From: Lichenihabitans sp033947565 | GTDB lineage: Bacteria > Pseudomonadota > Alphaproteobacteria > Rhizobiales > Beijerinckiaceae | NCBI RefSeq assembly: GCF_033947565.1 | Contig: NZ_JARPVX010000009.1 | Location: 1 to 64,000, forward strand | Direction: 5' to 3' | Length of the DNA stretch: 64,000 nucleotides | Shown: positions 1 through 9,364 of the stretch, piece by piece | Layout of the letters: each line of letters starts with the position of its first letter | How positions within the stretch are numbered: position 1 is the first letter of the stretch | Program-made: the position numbers and the translations under genes | Notes under the pieces: generated by a model | Told to the model about the DNA's origin: nothing | The model's input: only the letters and a program-made list of their open reading frames with translations | Database searches by the model: none

Positions 1-367
1 GGAGGAAGCCCGGCGGGCGCTGGTCGAGGCGACCGACCGCCACGCGGCGCGCGTCAAGCGGCCGGTGGCCGGGCTGACGTTGCGGGACACGCGCTCACGC
101 TGGGGCTCCTGCACGGCACGCGGCCGCCTGAACTTCTCTTGGCGCTTGATCCTGGCGCCGCCCGGCGTGCTGGATTATCTCGCGGCCCACGAGGTGGCGC
201 ATCTCGTGCACATGAACCATTCCGATCGGTTCTGGGCTCTGGCCCGCGAACTGGCGCCGCAGATCGACGAAGCGGAGGCGTGGCTGCGGCAGCACGGGGC
301 GAAGCTGCACCATTACGGCGCGCCGGCTGTTCCGCTCAAGCCGGCCGATCCGTGCGCAGGATCGTGA
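1..367 (+). CDS. YgjP-like M48-type metallopeptidase, C-terminal part (5' end outside window)
   Basis: The frame is already open at the left edge, so the gene begins upstream; about 121 codons are visible. The WGSC segment, then HEVAH as the zinc-binding HExxH motif and a following NHSDRFW with a probable third His ligand, is the signature of the YgjP/SprT-like metallopeptidase family (DUF45). Family members are soluble putative zinc proteases of unknown substrate. The 3' end overlaps the convergent trmB by 32 bp. An internal GTG at 65 is a possible start for a shorter product, but the motif context favours a longer protein entering from the left. Confidence 0.85.
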   Translation, partial: EEARRALVEATDRHAARVKRPVAGLTLRDTRSRWGSCTARGRLNFSWRLILAPPGVLDYLAAHEVAHLVHMNHSDRFWALARELAPQIDEAEAWLRQHGAKLHHYGAPAVPLKPADPCAGS

Positions 368-1055
368 GATAGGCGGGCGGACGCCCTTCGCGGATCGCCT
401 TGGCCTCGTAGCGGGTCGAGGGCCAGTCGGCCCAGGGCAGGCGCCAGTCGTCGGCCTTTGTGGCCACCCACGCGTAATGCGGTGAGCGCAGCACCCGGGC
501 GAGCGTCCAGCCGGCATAGTCGTCGATATCGGTGGCGAACCGCAGGGCGGCGCCGGGCTGCAGCACGCGGGCCAGCCGCAGCAAGGTGTCGTCCGACACG
601 AAGCGCCGCTTGCGCTGCCGCCGTTTCGGCCAGGGGTCGGGATAGAACAGATCCGCCCCGGCGAGGCTCGCCTCGGGCAGGCGGTCGATCACCAGGCCGG
701 CATCGCCCGACCACACCCGCACGTTGGTGAGCGCCCGCGCTTCGGCCTGTTCGAGGAATTTGGCGACGCCGTTGCGGAACGGCTCGCAGCCGATGAAGCC
801 GGCGTGAGGACGCCGCGCCGCATGGTCGGCCAGGTGCTCGCCGCCGCCAAAGCCGATCTCGAGCCGCAGTTCGGCCGCCTCGGGGAACAGTGCGGTGAGT
901 AACAGGGCGCCGTCGGCCGGCAGTTCCAGCCGGGGCAGCGCGTCCTGCATCAAGGCCGTCTGGCCGAGCCGCAGGGGGCGCCCCATGCGGCGCCCGAAGA
1001 CGCCGCCGTGGCCCGGACGCGGAAGTCCCGCCTCCTGGCTGTCGGATCCGCTCAT
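336..1055 (-). CDS. trmB: tRNA (guanine-N7-)-methyltransferase TrmB
   Basis: Class I SAM-dependent methyltransferase that makes m7G46 in the variable loop of tRNAs. The 239-residue product has the SAM-binding EIGFGGGEHL loop and the family-specific DPWPKRR motif, followed by a C-terminal substrate-binding segment. The ATG at 1055 lies two bases after the metK stop, so trmB is the last gene of the miaB-phoH-ybeY-corC-lnt-metK-trmB string and is probably translated from the metK message. The frame stays open far upstream inside metK, but that part is antisense-like shadow without family similarity. Confidence 0.95.
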   Translation of the reverse strand: MSGSDSQEAGLPRPGHGGVFGRRMGRPLRLGQTALMQDALPRLELPADGALLLTALFPEAAELRLEIGFGGGEHLADHAARRPHAGFIGCEPFRNGVAKFLEQAEARALTNVRVWSGDAGLVIDRLPEASLAGADLFYPDPWPKRRQRKRRFVSDDTLLRLARVLQPGAALRFATDIDDYAGWTLARVLRSPHYAWVATKADDWRLPWADWPSTRYEAKAIREGRPPAYLTILRTDRPA

Positions 1056-1057
1056 GG

Positions 1058-2248
1058 TCAGGCGAAGTGCGACCGCAGCTTCGCCGCGAGATCGGTGGTC
1101 TCCCACGAGAAGCCGCCGTCGGCCTCCGGGGCGCGGCCGAAATGGCCGTAGGCCGATGTGCGGGCGTAGATCGGCTTGTTGAGGTGCAGGTGCTCGCGGA
1201 TGCCGCGCGGCGACAGGTTCATGGCCTCCATCAGCACCGCCTCGAGCTTGCCGGCATCGATGTGGCCGGTGCCGTGCAGGTCGGCATAGATCGACAACGG
1301 CTTGGCGACGCCGATCGCATAGGACAACTGCAGCGTGCAGCGATCGGCGAGGCCCGCCTCGACGACGTTCTTCGCGAGATAGCGCGCCGCATAGGCGGCC
1401 GAGCGGTCCACCTTGGTGGGATCCTTGCCCGAAAAAGCGCCGCCGCCATGCGGGGCCGCGCCGCCGTAGGTGTCGACGATGATCTTGCGGCCCGTCAGAC
1501 CGCAATCGCCGTCGGGCCCGCCGATGAAGAACTTGCCGGTCGGGTTGATGTGCCACACGGTCTGTTTGGAGATCCAGCCGTCCGGCAGCGCCTTCGTGAC
1601 ATAGGGCTCGATCAGCGCCCGCATGTCCTCGGAGGTGAGGCTTTCGTCGACGTGCTGGTGCGACACGACGATCTGCGTGGCCGCGACCGGGACGCCATTC
1701 TCATAGCGCACCGTCACCTGGCTCTTGGCATCCGGGCCGAGCGCCTTCTCGGCTCCCGAGCGGCGCGCCTCTGACAGAGCCTGCAGGATGCGGTGGGCAT
1801 AATGCACCGGGGCCGGCATCAGGTCCGGCGTTTCGCGGCAGGCATAACCGAACATGATGCCCTGGTCGCCCGCGCCTTCATCCTTGTTGCCGGCCGAATC
1901 GACGCCCTGGGCGATGTCTGCCGATTGGGCGTGCAGCAGCACCTCGACCTTGGCCTTCTGCCAATGGAAGCCGTCCTGCTCGTAGCCGATGTCCTTGATG
2001 GCCTCCCGGGCCGTCGCCTCGATGACCGAGAACGGAATCTCCGGGCCGCGCACCTCGCCCGCGATCACGACGCGGTTGGTGGTCGCGAGGGTCTCGCAGG
2101 CGACGCGGATCTGATAGGGGTCGAGCCCGGCCTTGGCGCCTTCGCGGAAGAACAGGTCCACCACCTCGTCCGAGATGCGGTCGCACACCTTGTCGGGATG
2201 TCCTTCGGACACCGACTCGCTGGTGAAGAGATAGCTGTCGCGCGCCAA
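1058..2248 (-). CDS. metK: S-adenosylmethionine synthetase MetK, TTG start
   Basis: Makes S-adenosylmethionine from methionine and ATP in the cytoplasm. All hallmark motifs are present: SESVSEGHPDK near the N-terminus, GAGDQGIMFGYA in the middle and the glycine-rich GGGAFSGKDPTKVD phosphate loop. I start it at the TTG at 2248, which gives MARDSYLF, the usual N-terminus of alphaproteobacterial MetK, and has GGAGG nine bases upstream; the ATG at 2284 would add 12 non-conserved residues and include the Shine-Dalgarno sequence itself. The product is 396 residues, normal for the family. It sits between lnt and trmB with its own 184-bp upstream gap. Confidence 0.95.
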   Translation of the reverse strand: MARDSYLFTSESVSEGHPDKVCDRISDEVVDLFFREGAKAGLDPYQIRVACETLATTNRVVIAGEVRGPEIPFSVIEATAREAIKDIGYEQDGFHWQKAKVEVLLHAQSADIAQGVDSAGNKDEGAGDQGIMFGYACRETPDLMPAPVHYAHRILQALSEARRSGAEKALGPDAKSQVTVRYENGVPVAATQIVVSHQHVDESLTSEDMRALIEPYVTKALPDGWISKQTVWHINPTGKFFIGGPDGDCGLTGRKIIVDTYGGAAPHGGGAFSGKDPTKVDRSAAYAARYLAKNVVEAGLADRCTLQLSYAIGVAKPLSIYADLHGTGHIDAGKLEAVLMEAMNLSPRGIREHLHLNKPIYARTSAYGHFGRAPEADGGFSWETTDLAAKLRSHFA

Positions 2249-2432
2249 AACCCAAGTCCTCCATGGCGCGTCCGGCCCCGGCAAAACGGGATCACGGGCC
2301 GCGCAGTGCCGCGGAATGGCGGCGAACTTGCTCAGGCCTTCGCGAAACCGTCAAGCTTTATATCGGAAATTCGTTCGGCATAAAGAACGCTATGGTCCGC
2401 TATGGCGGGCCGGTCGCATCTTCAGAAGCGTT

Positions 2433-4070
2433 CTAGCCTCGGCGCCGGATCGCACTCAGCAAAGCAAACCCGAAAGCCGCGAGGTAGAGCGCCGGCTGGA
2501 GCGTCCCCCAGTGCCGGGCAAACAAGGTTGGTGCAATGCGCTGCGGCAAAGTGCCGTCGAGAACCCCCACCGTATCGAGCGGCAGGCTGGCCGTGATGCG
2601 GCCATAAGGATCGACGATGGCCGAGACGCCGGTGTTGGCGGCGCGGATCAACGGCAGCCCTTCCTCGACGGCACGCAGGCGCGCCTGAGCCAGGTGCTGA
2701 TAGGGCCCGGCCGTGGTGCCGAACCAGCCGTCGTTGGTGACGTTCAACATCACCCCGGCCTTGCCGGCCTCAGGCCCTTCGGGCAGCACCGCGCCGGGGA
2801 AGATCGCCTCGTAGCAGATCTGCGGCGCCACGGGCGGCAGGCCGGGCACGTCGAGCAGGCGTCGCCGCGTGCCGGCGTCGAAACCGCCCGGCACATGCAC
2901 GAAGTTCGTCAGGCCGACGGCCCGCAGCAGCGCATCGAACGGCAGGTATTCGCCAAACGGCACCAGATGCACCTTGTCGTAGCTGTCCAGCACCGTGCCG
3001 CCGGGGCCGACCACCTGGATGGCGTTGAAGTAATGCGTTCGCCCGGGCTGGCCGGGGTTGATCTCGGCGTCGCGTTCGGCGCGCGCGGCGCCGGTCACGA
3101 GGACGGTGCTGTCCGGCATCGCCGCTGCGATCGTGCCAAGCGCGTCCGGGTCGCGCGACAGGATGAACGGGAAGGGCGATTCCGGCCAGATCAGGTGGGT
3201 GACGGTCTTCAGGCCGTCGGGGTCCGGTCCCGTGGCGCGGTTCGACAGCGCCAGATAGCCGGCCAGGATCTTGTCCTTGTTGGCATAGGAAAAGGAGCCG
3301 TCCTCCGGCGTGTCGGGCTGCATCAGGCGCAGGCGAACGTTCGGCACGTCCCGGGTGGGCCCACGGTCGAGCCGATGCGCCCCGAAACCGAGGAGCACCA
3401 GCATCGCCACGGCGGCCAGCACCGTTGGCGCGAGGCGGCGCAGGCGGGAGCCGACAGGGTCGGCCAGCGTCGCAGGAGCGGCGCAGAGCAGGATCGTCAG
3501 CAGCGTCAGCCCTTCGAGCCCGAAGGCGCTGGCACCCTGGGCAAGCGTCAGCGTGCCGCCAAACGCCATGCCGTAGGCGTTCCACGGGAATCCGGTGAAC
3601 AGCCAACTGCGCAGCCACTCGCTCGTGCCGAGCCCCGCGGTCAGCGCGAAGAGCCGGCCCGGACCGGACGACCAGAGCAAGCGCGCCACCCCGAATCCGA
3701 AGGCTGGGAACAGCGCCAAACCGGCCGGCACCGCCACCACGCCGAACGGCAGCGCCCAAAGGTAACGGTCGGGCTCGACCAGGAAGGCGGCCCCGAGCCA
3801 CCACAACCCGGCCAGGAAATAGCCGAAACCCCACCACCACCCGACAACCGCCGCCGCCATGCAGGACCGCCAGCCAAGCACGCGCCCGAGCCCTGTCTCG
3901 CGGCGGGCCGCGCCATCGATCAGCCAGACCGCCGCCACCATGGGCACCAGCATCGCCGGCATGACATCGACCGGCGCCAACGCCAGGGCGCCGACGGCGC
4001 CCGCCAGGGCGGCCGCGAGCCGACGCGGCCAGCCGGCCGACAACACCACCCATTGCGCGAAATCGAACAT
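2433..4070 (-). CDS. lnt: Apolipoprotein N-acyltransferase Lnt
   Basis: Inner-membrane enzyme that adds the third acyl chain to the N-terminal cysteine of lipoproteins, the last maturation step before Lol export. The 545-residue product begins with a block of hydrophobic segments (about residues 15-210) followed by a periplasmic nitrilase-like domain. The catalytic triad can be placed at Glu in WPESPFPF (about 297), Lys in DKVHL (about 365) and Cys in QICYEA (about 419). A final hydrophobic helix closes the protein. It follows corC after a 143-bp gap on the same strand. Confidence 0.95.
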   Translation of the reverse strand: MFDFAQWVVLSAGWPRRLAAALAGAVGALALAPVDVMPAMLVPMVAAVWLIDGAARRETGLGRVLGWRSCMAAAVVGWWWGFGYFLAGLWWLGAAFLVEPDRYLWALPFGVVAVPAGLALFPAFGFGVARLLWSSGPGRLFALTAGLGTSEWLRSWLFTGFPWNAYGMAFGGTLTLAQGASAFGLEGLTLLTILLCAAPATLADPVGSRLRRLAPTVLAAVAMLVLLGFGAHRLDRGPTRDVPNVRLRLMQPDTPEDGSFSYANKDKILAGYLALSNRATGPDPDGLKTVTHLIWPESPFPFILSRDPDALGTIAAAMPDSTVLVTGAARAERDAEINPGQPGRTHYFNAIQVVGPGGTVLDSYDKVHLVPFGEYLPFDALLRAVGLTNFVHVPGGFDAGTRRRLLDVPGLPPVAPQICYEAIFPGAVLPEGPEAGKAGVMLNVTNDGWFGTTAGPYQHLAQARLRAVEEGLPLIRAANTGVSAIVDPYGRITASLPLDTVGVLDGTLPQRIAPTLFARHWGTLQPALYLAAFGFALLSAIRRRG

Positions 4071-4213
4071 CCACCCCAGTCCGGTGATGCGCGAGGCCGC
4101 CGCGAATCACCCGGGCCCGGCACAGGTGTGGCGCTTCGCATGCCCTGTCGGATTTGTCGCCGGATGGGTGTCGCGATGCCGGCTGCGGATCACAAACCGC
4201 AGCCCGGTCGACC

Positions 4214-5167
4214 TTATGGGTCCGCCGACGCCCCCTGGACGGGCGTGCCGGTTGCGGCTTCGGCTTGCGGCGCCGGCTTGTGGCGGATGCGCACCCGCTT
4301 GACACGACGCGGGTCGGCGTCGAGCACCTCGAAGCTGAGCGGTCCGTCCCCCGACACCACCTCGCCGATCGCCGGCACGCGACCGGCCAGCGACGTCACC
4401 AGGCCACCGAGCGTATCGACGTCCTCGGCCTCCTCGTCGGTGGCCACCGGACTGCCGACGACCTCGGCCACGGTGTCGAGGTCGGCGCGCGCTTCGGCCA
4501 GGAAGGTGCCGTCGGCCTCGCGGGTCACGGACGGATGTTCGTCCACGTCATGCTCGTCGGCGATGTCGCCGACGATCACCTCGACGATGTCCTCGATGGT
4601 CACGAGGCCATCGGTGCCGCCGTATTCGTCGATCACCAGCGCCATGTGGGTGTGGGTCGCCTGCATGCGGACGAGCAATTCGAGTGCCAGCATCGAGTGC
4701 GGCACAAACAACACCGGTCGCAGGATGCCGGCATCGGCGAGGCTGCGGCCCATGTCGATCTGCAGCGTCGGCGCATCCTCGCTCGCGGTGATGACGTCCA
4801 CGAAGTCGCGGATGTGCACCATGCCCTTCGGATCGTCGAGCGTTTCGCCATGCACCGGCAGCCGCGAGTGCGAGGCTTCCCGGAACACGGCCAGCACGGC
4901 CCGCAGGCTGGCGTCGTCGCACACCGCGATCATGTCGGCGCGCGGCACCATGATGTCCTCGACCCGGATCTCGTGCAGGTTGAGCACGTTGCGCAGCATC
5001 GTGCGCTCCTGCGACGAGAACACCGCGTCGGGGTCGGGCTCGTCGAGCGCCTCTTCGATATCGTCGCGGATGCTGGCCGTGCCGCCGCCGAACAGCGACC
5101 GCATGCGGTCGAGCAGGGACGGCGCGTCGCGCTCGGATCGCCCGTCGGACGGGTCGCGCGGGCTCAT
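4214..5167 (-). CDS. corC: CorC/HlyC-type CBS-domain protein
   Basis: Soluble CBS-pair protein (317 residues) of the CorC/YbeX group, linked in enterobacteria to magnesium/cobalt efflux and to ribosome-associated functions with the neighbouring YbeY and YbeZ. Two CBS motifs occupy about residues 80-200 (MVPRADMIAV marks the first) and a CorC_HlyC transporter-associated domain lies at about 225-300 (GLVTSLAGRVP). It lacks the DUF21 membrane domain of larger paralogues. Its start overlaps the ybeY stop by 4 bp, so the two are translationally coupled. Confidence 0.92.
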   Translation of the reverse strand: MSPRDPSDGRSERDAPSLLDRMRSLFGGGTASIRDDIEEALDEPDPDAVFSSQERTMLRNVLNLHEIRVEDIMVPRADMIAVCDDASLRAVLAVFREASHSRLPVHGETLDDPKGMVHIRDFVDVITASEDAPTLQIDMGRSLADAGILRPVLFVPHSMLALELLVRMQATHTHMALVIDEYGGTDGLVTIEDIVEVIVGDIADEHDVDEHPSVTREADGTFLAEARADLDTVAEVVGSPVATDEEAEDVDTLGGLVTSLAGRVPAIGEVVSGDGPLSFEVLDADPRRVKRVRIRHKPAPQAEAATGTPVQGASADP

Positions 5168-5664
5168 CGGGCCACGGCCTCCACGAGGTCCGTCTCGGCG
5201 TAAGGATCGGCGATGCCGAGTCCCGCGAGGATGCGGGTTTCCAGCGCCTCCATGGCCTCGGCCTCGGCCTCGGCCTCATGGTCGTAGCCGACGAGGTGGA
5301 GGAAGCCGTGCACGATCAGGTGGCTCAGGTGGTCGGGCACCGTCTTGTTGTCCTGGTCGGCTTCGCGCCGCACGGTCTCGAGCGCCACCGCGAGGTCGCC
5401 CAGCAGGGGCTTGCGATCGAGTCCGAGCGGCGAAAAGGCCGGAAACGACAGGACGTTGGTGGGCTTGTCGAAGCCGCGCCAGTCCCGGTTGAGCGGCTGG
5501 ATCGCGGCGTCGTCGCACAAGAGGATCGACACTTCAGCCTCGGGCGCCAGGGTGATGCCGCAGCCGGCCGCGGCCGCATCCACGGCGCGCCGGATCAGGC
5601 CATCGAGGTCGGGCACCGCGTCCCACGCGTCCTGTTCGACCGCGAGGTCGATGGCGATGCTCAT
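5164..5664 (-). CDS. ybeY: Endoribonuclease / rRNA maturation factor YbeY
   Basis: Zinc-dependent single-strand RNase acting in 16S rRNA 3'-end maturation and late 70S ribosome quality control. The 166-residue product carries the diagnostic H3xH5xH zinc motif, seen as HGFLHLVGYDH near residue 120. It overlaps phoH upstream and corC downstream by 4 bp each, the conserved arrangement of this operon, which supports a shared ribosome-related role. Confidence 0.95.
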   Translation of the reverse strand: MSIAIDLAVEQDAWDAVPDLDGLIRRAVDAAAAGCGITLAPEAEVSILLCDDAAIQPLNRDWRGFDKPTNVLSFPAFSPLGLDRKPLLGDLAVALETVRREADQDNKTVPDHLSHLIVHGFLHLVGYDHEAEAEAEAMEALETRILAGLGIADPYAETDLVEAVAR

Positions 5665-6758
5665 CGGGTGTGCCCCGCAGCCTCGGCCTGCGCCCTGCCG
5701 CTCGCCTCATAGGCGGCCACGATGCGGCGCACGAGGTCGTGGCGCACCACGTCGACATCCCGGAAGGTGACGTGCCCGATCCCCTCGACCCCGCCGAGCA
5801 GCTTCACGGCCTCGCTGAGGCCCGACTTTTGTCCGGCCGGCAGGTCGGTCTGGGTGGGGTCGCCGGTGATGATCATCCGCGATCCTTCGCCGAGACGGGT
5901 CAGAAACATCTTCATCTGCATCGAGGTGGCGTTCTGGGCCTCGTCGAGCAGCACGATGGCATTGGTCAGGGTGCGGCCACGCATGAAGGCGAGCGGCGCG
6001 ATCTCGATCATGCCGGTCAGCAGGCCGCGCTCGACCATGCGGGCATCCATGAAGTCGTAAAGGGCGTCGTAGATGGGACGGAGGTAAGGGTCGACCTTGT
6101 CCTTCATGTCGCCCGGCAGAAAGCCGAGCCGTTCGCCCGCTTCGACGGCCGGTCGCGAGAGGATCAGCCGCTCGACGAGGCCGCGCTCGAGCAGCGACAC
6201 CGCGTGGCCGACTGCGAGCCAGGTCTTGCCGGTACCGGCCGGACCCTCGGCGAAGACGAGCTCATGCGTCTTCAGCGCCCGCAGATAGCTGTCCTGGGCG
6301 GCCGTGCGGGCCTTCACGCCACCGCGCTTGCGGGTGCGCACCTCGTCAAAGGTGGTGCGTTCGGCCTGTTCGAGCGGCTTCGGGAAGAGCGAGCCCTGCA
6401 TGGCGCCTTCCTCGATGGCGCCATCGACATCGCCGAGCCCCGGGCTGGCCCCTTGCTGGACGCGCGCATACAGCACCTCGAGCACCCGGCGGGCTTGTTC
6501 GCACGCTTCGGGCGTGCCCTTCAGGGTGATGTGATTGCCGTTCGCGGTGGCGCGCACGCTGAGGCGCCGCTCAATCTTGGCAAGGTTCTGATCGAACTGC
6601 CCGAGCACTAGCTGGGTCAGGCGGTTGTCGTCGAATGTCAGGCTGACGTCGGCCGCTTCCCCGCCATCGCGCGGCGACGCGCCTGGAAGCAATGTCGGCG
6701 TCGGCATGTCCCTGATGCTGCGGCGACCCGGCGACGGAACGCGATCAGGTGGTCTCAT
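5661..6758 (-). CDS. ybeZ: PhoH-like ATPase YbeZ
   Basis: Cytoplasmic PhoH-family P-loop ATPase (365 residues), a partner of YbeY in RNA metabolism. An N-terminal KH-like region (about 35-100) precedes the PhoH core, which shows Walker A EGPAGTGKTW and Walker B VLLDEAQN followed by the MIITGD sensor. The ATG at 6758 overlaps the miaB stop as ATGA, which fixes the start; an internal ATG 17 codons later (MPTPTLL) is an alternative. Exact biochemical substrate is unknown. Confidence 0.93.
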   Translation of the reverse strand: MRPPDRVPSPGRRSIRDMPTPTLLPGASPRDGGEAADVSLTFDDNRLTQLVLGQFDQNLAKIERRLSVRATANGNHITLKGTPEACEQARRVLEVLYARVQQGASPGLGDVDGAIEEGAMQGSLFPKPLEQAERTTFDEVRTRKRGGVKARTAAQDSYLRALKTHELVFAEGPAGTGKTWLAVGHAVSLLERGLVERLILSRPAVEAGERLGFLPGDMKDKVDPYLRPIYDALYDFMDARMVERGLLTGMIEIAPLAFMRGRTLTNAIVLLDEAQNATSMQMKMFLTRLGEGSRMIITGDPTQTDLPAGQKSGLSEAVKLLGGVEGIGHVTFRDVDVVRHDLVRRIVAAYEASGRAQAEAAGHTR

Positions 6759-8212
6759 GCAAGCTCTCGCTCCTCGGGCGCAATGGCACGCCCCTTGGTC
6801 TGTCCAAATAGGGAATTGGCTTCGACGGAATCAATGGCGACATCGTGAACCGTGCCGATCCACTGCGCCGGCCCGTCAACATGGACGGGCTGTCCGTAGG
6901 GGCTCTTGCCGACCAGCTGGCCTGAACGGCGCCCCGCCTTTTCGAACAACACCGGCACCGTGCGGCCCACCGTGGCGGCGTTGAAGGCGTGTCGCTGTGC
7001 TTCCACCAGGGCGCCAAGCCGGGCGAGCCGATCGCGCTTGACGGTCTCCTCGACCTGATCCGGCAGCGCCGCGCCCGGTGTGCCGTGACGCGGCGAATAT
7101 TGAAAGAAGAAGGTCGACGCGAAGGTGACGTCGGCGACGAGGTCGAGCGTCGCCTGGAAATCGGCCTCGGTCTCGCCCGGGAAGCCGACGATGAAGTCGG
7201 ACGACAGCGCGATGTCGGGCCGGGCCGCGCGGATGCGCCGCACGAGATCGCGATAATGGTCGGCGCGATGGCGGCGGTTCATCGCCTGCAGGATGCGGTC
7301 GGACCCCGATTGCACCGGCAGGTGCAAAAAGGGCATCAGGCTCGGCAGGTCGCGATGGGCCGCGATCAGATCGTCGGCCATGTCGTTGGGATGGCTCGTC
7401 GTGTAGCGAACCCGCAGCAGGTCCGGCAGGGTGTCGAGCCGCCGCACCAGCCGGCCGAGCGTCCAGTCGCCGCCGGCAGCATCGACGCCGTGATAGGCGT
7501 TGACGTTCTGCCCCAGCAGCGTCACCTCGCGCACCCCGGCGGCCACCAGGGCCTCGATCTCGGCCAGCACCTTTTCGGGCGGCCGCGACACCTCAGAGCC
7601 GCGCGTGTAGGGCACCACGCAGAAGGAACAGAACTTGTCGCAGCCTTCCTGGATGGTGACAAAGGCCGACAAGCCGCGCGCCAGGATCTTTCGCGGCGTC
7701 GGCAGCGCGATGTGGTCGAGCTTGTCCTCGAGCGGAAACTCGGTGTCGACGGCGCTGCCGCGCCGTGCCTGACGCAGCAGCTCCGGCAGGCGATGGTAGC
7801 TTTGCGGGCCGACCACCACGTCGACGGCCTTCTGGCGCCGCACGATCTCGGCCCCCTCGGCCTGGGCGACGCAACCCGCGACCGCAAGGGTCAGCGGCGC
7901 CGCGCCGGCCGCAGCCCGGGCTTCCTTGAGGTCGCGCAGGCGGCCGAGCTCGGAAAAGACCTTCTCGGTGGCGCGCTCGCGGATATGGCAGGTGTTCAGG
8001 ATCACGAGGTCGGCCGCCTCGGGGGCGCCCACCTCGCGGTAGCCTTCGGGCGCCAGCGCATCCGCCATGCGGCCGGCGTCATAGGCGTTCATCTGGCAGC
8101 CGTAGGACTTGATGAACACCGTGCGAGGCCGCGAAGGGGGCTCAGGGCTCAACGAAGGCTCGATCCGATCGCTCACGTCGCACGCATTATCCGGGTCGTG
8201 TCGATCCATCAT
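6755..8212 (-). CDS. miaB: tRNA-2-methylthio-N6-dimethylallyladenosine synthase MiaB
   Basis: Radical-SAM methylthiotransferase that converts i6A37 to ms2i6A37 in tRNAs reading UNN codons. The N-terminal UPF0004 domain has its three cluster cysteines (GCQMNAYD, NTCHIRE, AGCVAQ), the radical-SAM core has CDKFCSFC, and a TRAM domain forms the C-terminus. I place the start at the ATG at 8212 (AAGG just upstream, 485 residues); ATG at 8209 or GTG at 8176 are equally possible. The frame is open much further upstream but that part lies antisense to the SorC-type regulator. First gene of the seven-gene minus-strand string. Confidence 0.93.
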   Translation of the reverse strand: MMDRHDPDNACDVSDRIEPSLSPEPPSRPRTVFIKSYGCQMNAYDAGRMADALAPEGYREVGAPEAADLVILNTCHIRERATEKVFSELGRLRDLKEARAAAGAAPLTLAVAGCVAQAEGAEIVRRQKAVDVVVGPQSYHRLPELLRQARRGSAVDTEFPLEDKLDHIALPTPRKILARGLSAFVTIQEGCDKFCSFCVVPYTRGSEVSRPPEKVLAEIEALVAAGVREVTLLGQNVNAYHGVDAAGGDWTLGRLVRRLDTLPDLLRVRYTTSHPNDMADDLIAAHRDLPSLMPFLHLPVQSGSDRILQAMNRRHRADHYRDLVRRIRAARPDIALSSDFIVGFPGETEADFQATLDLVADVTFASTFFFQYSPRHGTPGAALPDQVEETVKRDRLARLGALVEAQRHAFNAATVGRTVPVLFEKAGRRSGQLVGKSPYGQPVHVDGPAQWIGTVHDVAIDSVEANSLFGQTKGRAIAPEERELA

Positions 8213-8339
8213 CCTTGCAGGGGTTCGGCCAGACTGCCCAGACACCTTAACGGCTTTCGCCGCAAATGAGAACCGCCGCCTGTTGCGGCGCGATTTGCGC
8301 CCAGGCCGCGCCGAAGTTCGTTGACGCGCCGGAGCCGGC

Positions 8340-9353
8340 ATGGACATTCTTGGGCGGTTCCAACACCCAGGGATGTTCGTCATCGCGGTTTCGATCCTTC
8401 CCGACGATGACGAGGACAGCCTGTCGGCACGAGCGGCCTGGCTGCATTTCGTCGGTGGCCTGACGCAGGGCGAGGTCGCGGGCCGCCTCAACGTGCCGGC
8501 CGGCAAGGCGCATCGGCTGATCGCGCGCGCCAACCGGGCCGGCCTCGTGCAGGTGTTCATCGACGGAACCATAGGGTCCTGTGTGGCGCTCGAGGAGCAG
8601 CTGCGCGACCGGTTCGGGTTGAGCCATTGCGAGGTGGCGCCGGACCTCAACGAAGGGCCGCTGCCGTTGCGGGCCCTCGGCACGGTCGGGGCCCGGTTCC
8701 TGCGGCAGGCCTGCGAGGGTGGCGCCGAGTCGGTGATCGGCCTCGGCCATGGGCGCACCCTCGCGTCCTGTGTCAGCCGGCTGCCGCGCGCCTCATATCC
8801 GGAGATCAAATTCGTGTCGCTGTTGGGCGGTTTCACGCGGAAGTTCGCCGCCAACCCGTTCGACGTCATCAACCTGATCGCCGACCGGGCCGGGGTCGAG
8901 GCTTACGTGATGCCGGTGCCGTTCTGCCTGAACTCGGCCGAAGACCGAGCTGTGCTGCTGGCGCAGCGCGGCATCGACGAGGTTTATGACCTCGCCCGCC
9001 GTGCCAGCCTCAGGATCGTCGGCATCGGCACCGTGCTGGGCCAGGATGCCTCGCTGGCGGCCTCACATATGATCGAGCCGGCGGAGTTGGCCGAAATCCA
9101 GCAGGCTGGTGGCTGCGGCGAGGTGCTGGGTCATTTCTTCGATGCGCGGGGACGGCGCATCGAGACCGAGCTGTCGTCGCGGCTGATGTCGCTCGACATC
9201 GAGGAATTGCGCACCGGTAAGATGGTGGCGGTGGCGGGAGGCGCCTTGAAGCCTGCCGCCATCCGGGCCGTGCTGGAAAGCCGGCTCCTGCACGGCCTGT
9301 TGACCGACGAGCGCACCGCCCGGGCCCTGGTGGACCTGCCCGGGCCCGGTTGA
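8340..9353 (+). CDS. eryD: SorC/DeoR-type sugar-responsive regulator, EryD-like
   Basis: SorC-family repressor: an N-terminal helix-turn-helix (about residues 30-65, around LTQGEVAGRLNVPAGKAHRL) is followed by the sugar-phosphate-binding domain, with IGLGHGRTLA and the C-terminal LLTDERTARALV typical of the family. Its context with TpiA2-, EryC- and RpiB-like genes and its overall sequence pattern match EryD, the erythritol-responsive repressor of Brucella and rhizobia. Divergent from miaB and convergent with tpiA2. The start is uncertain: an ATG at 8373 or a later codon would remove a non-conserved N-terminal stretch. The assignment as EryD is inference. Confidence 0.8.
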   Translation: MDILGRFQHPGMFVIAVSILPDDDEDSLSARAAWLHFVGGLTQGEVAGRLNVPAGKAHRLIARANRAGLVQVFIDGTIGSCVALEEQLRDRFGLSHCEVAPDLNEGPLPLRALGTVGARFLRQACEGGAESVIGLGHGRTLASCVSRLPRASYPEIKFVSLLGGFTRKFAANPFDVINLIADRAGVEAYVMPVPFCLNSAEDRAVLLAQRGIDEVYDLARRASLRIVGIGTVLGQDASLAASHMIEPAELAEIQQAGGCGEVLGHFFDARGRRIETELSSRLMSLDIEELRTGKMVAVAGGALKPAAIRAVLESRLLHGLLTDERTARALVDLPGPG

Positions 9354-9364
9354 ACGCCGGCGGC

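Noticed and set aside
2249..2432. A SAM riboswitch upstream of metK
   Set aside because: I looked for SAM-II-like pseudoknot pieces and other conserved SAM-binding cores and found none; the leader is mostly GC-rich without matching stems.
2316..5492. A 1058-codon open frame on the plus strand
   Set aside because: It lies opposite lnt, corC and ybeY and is extremely rich in Arg, Gly, Pro and Ser with no domain; it is a GC-bias shadow.
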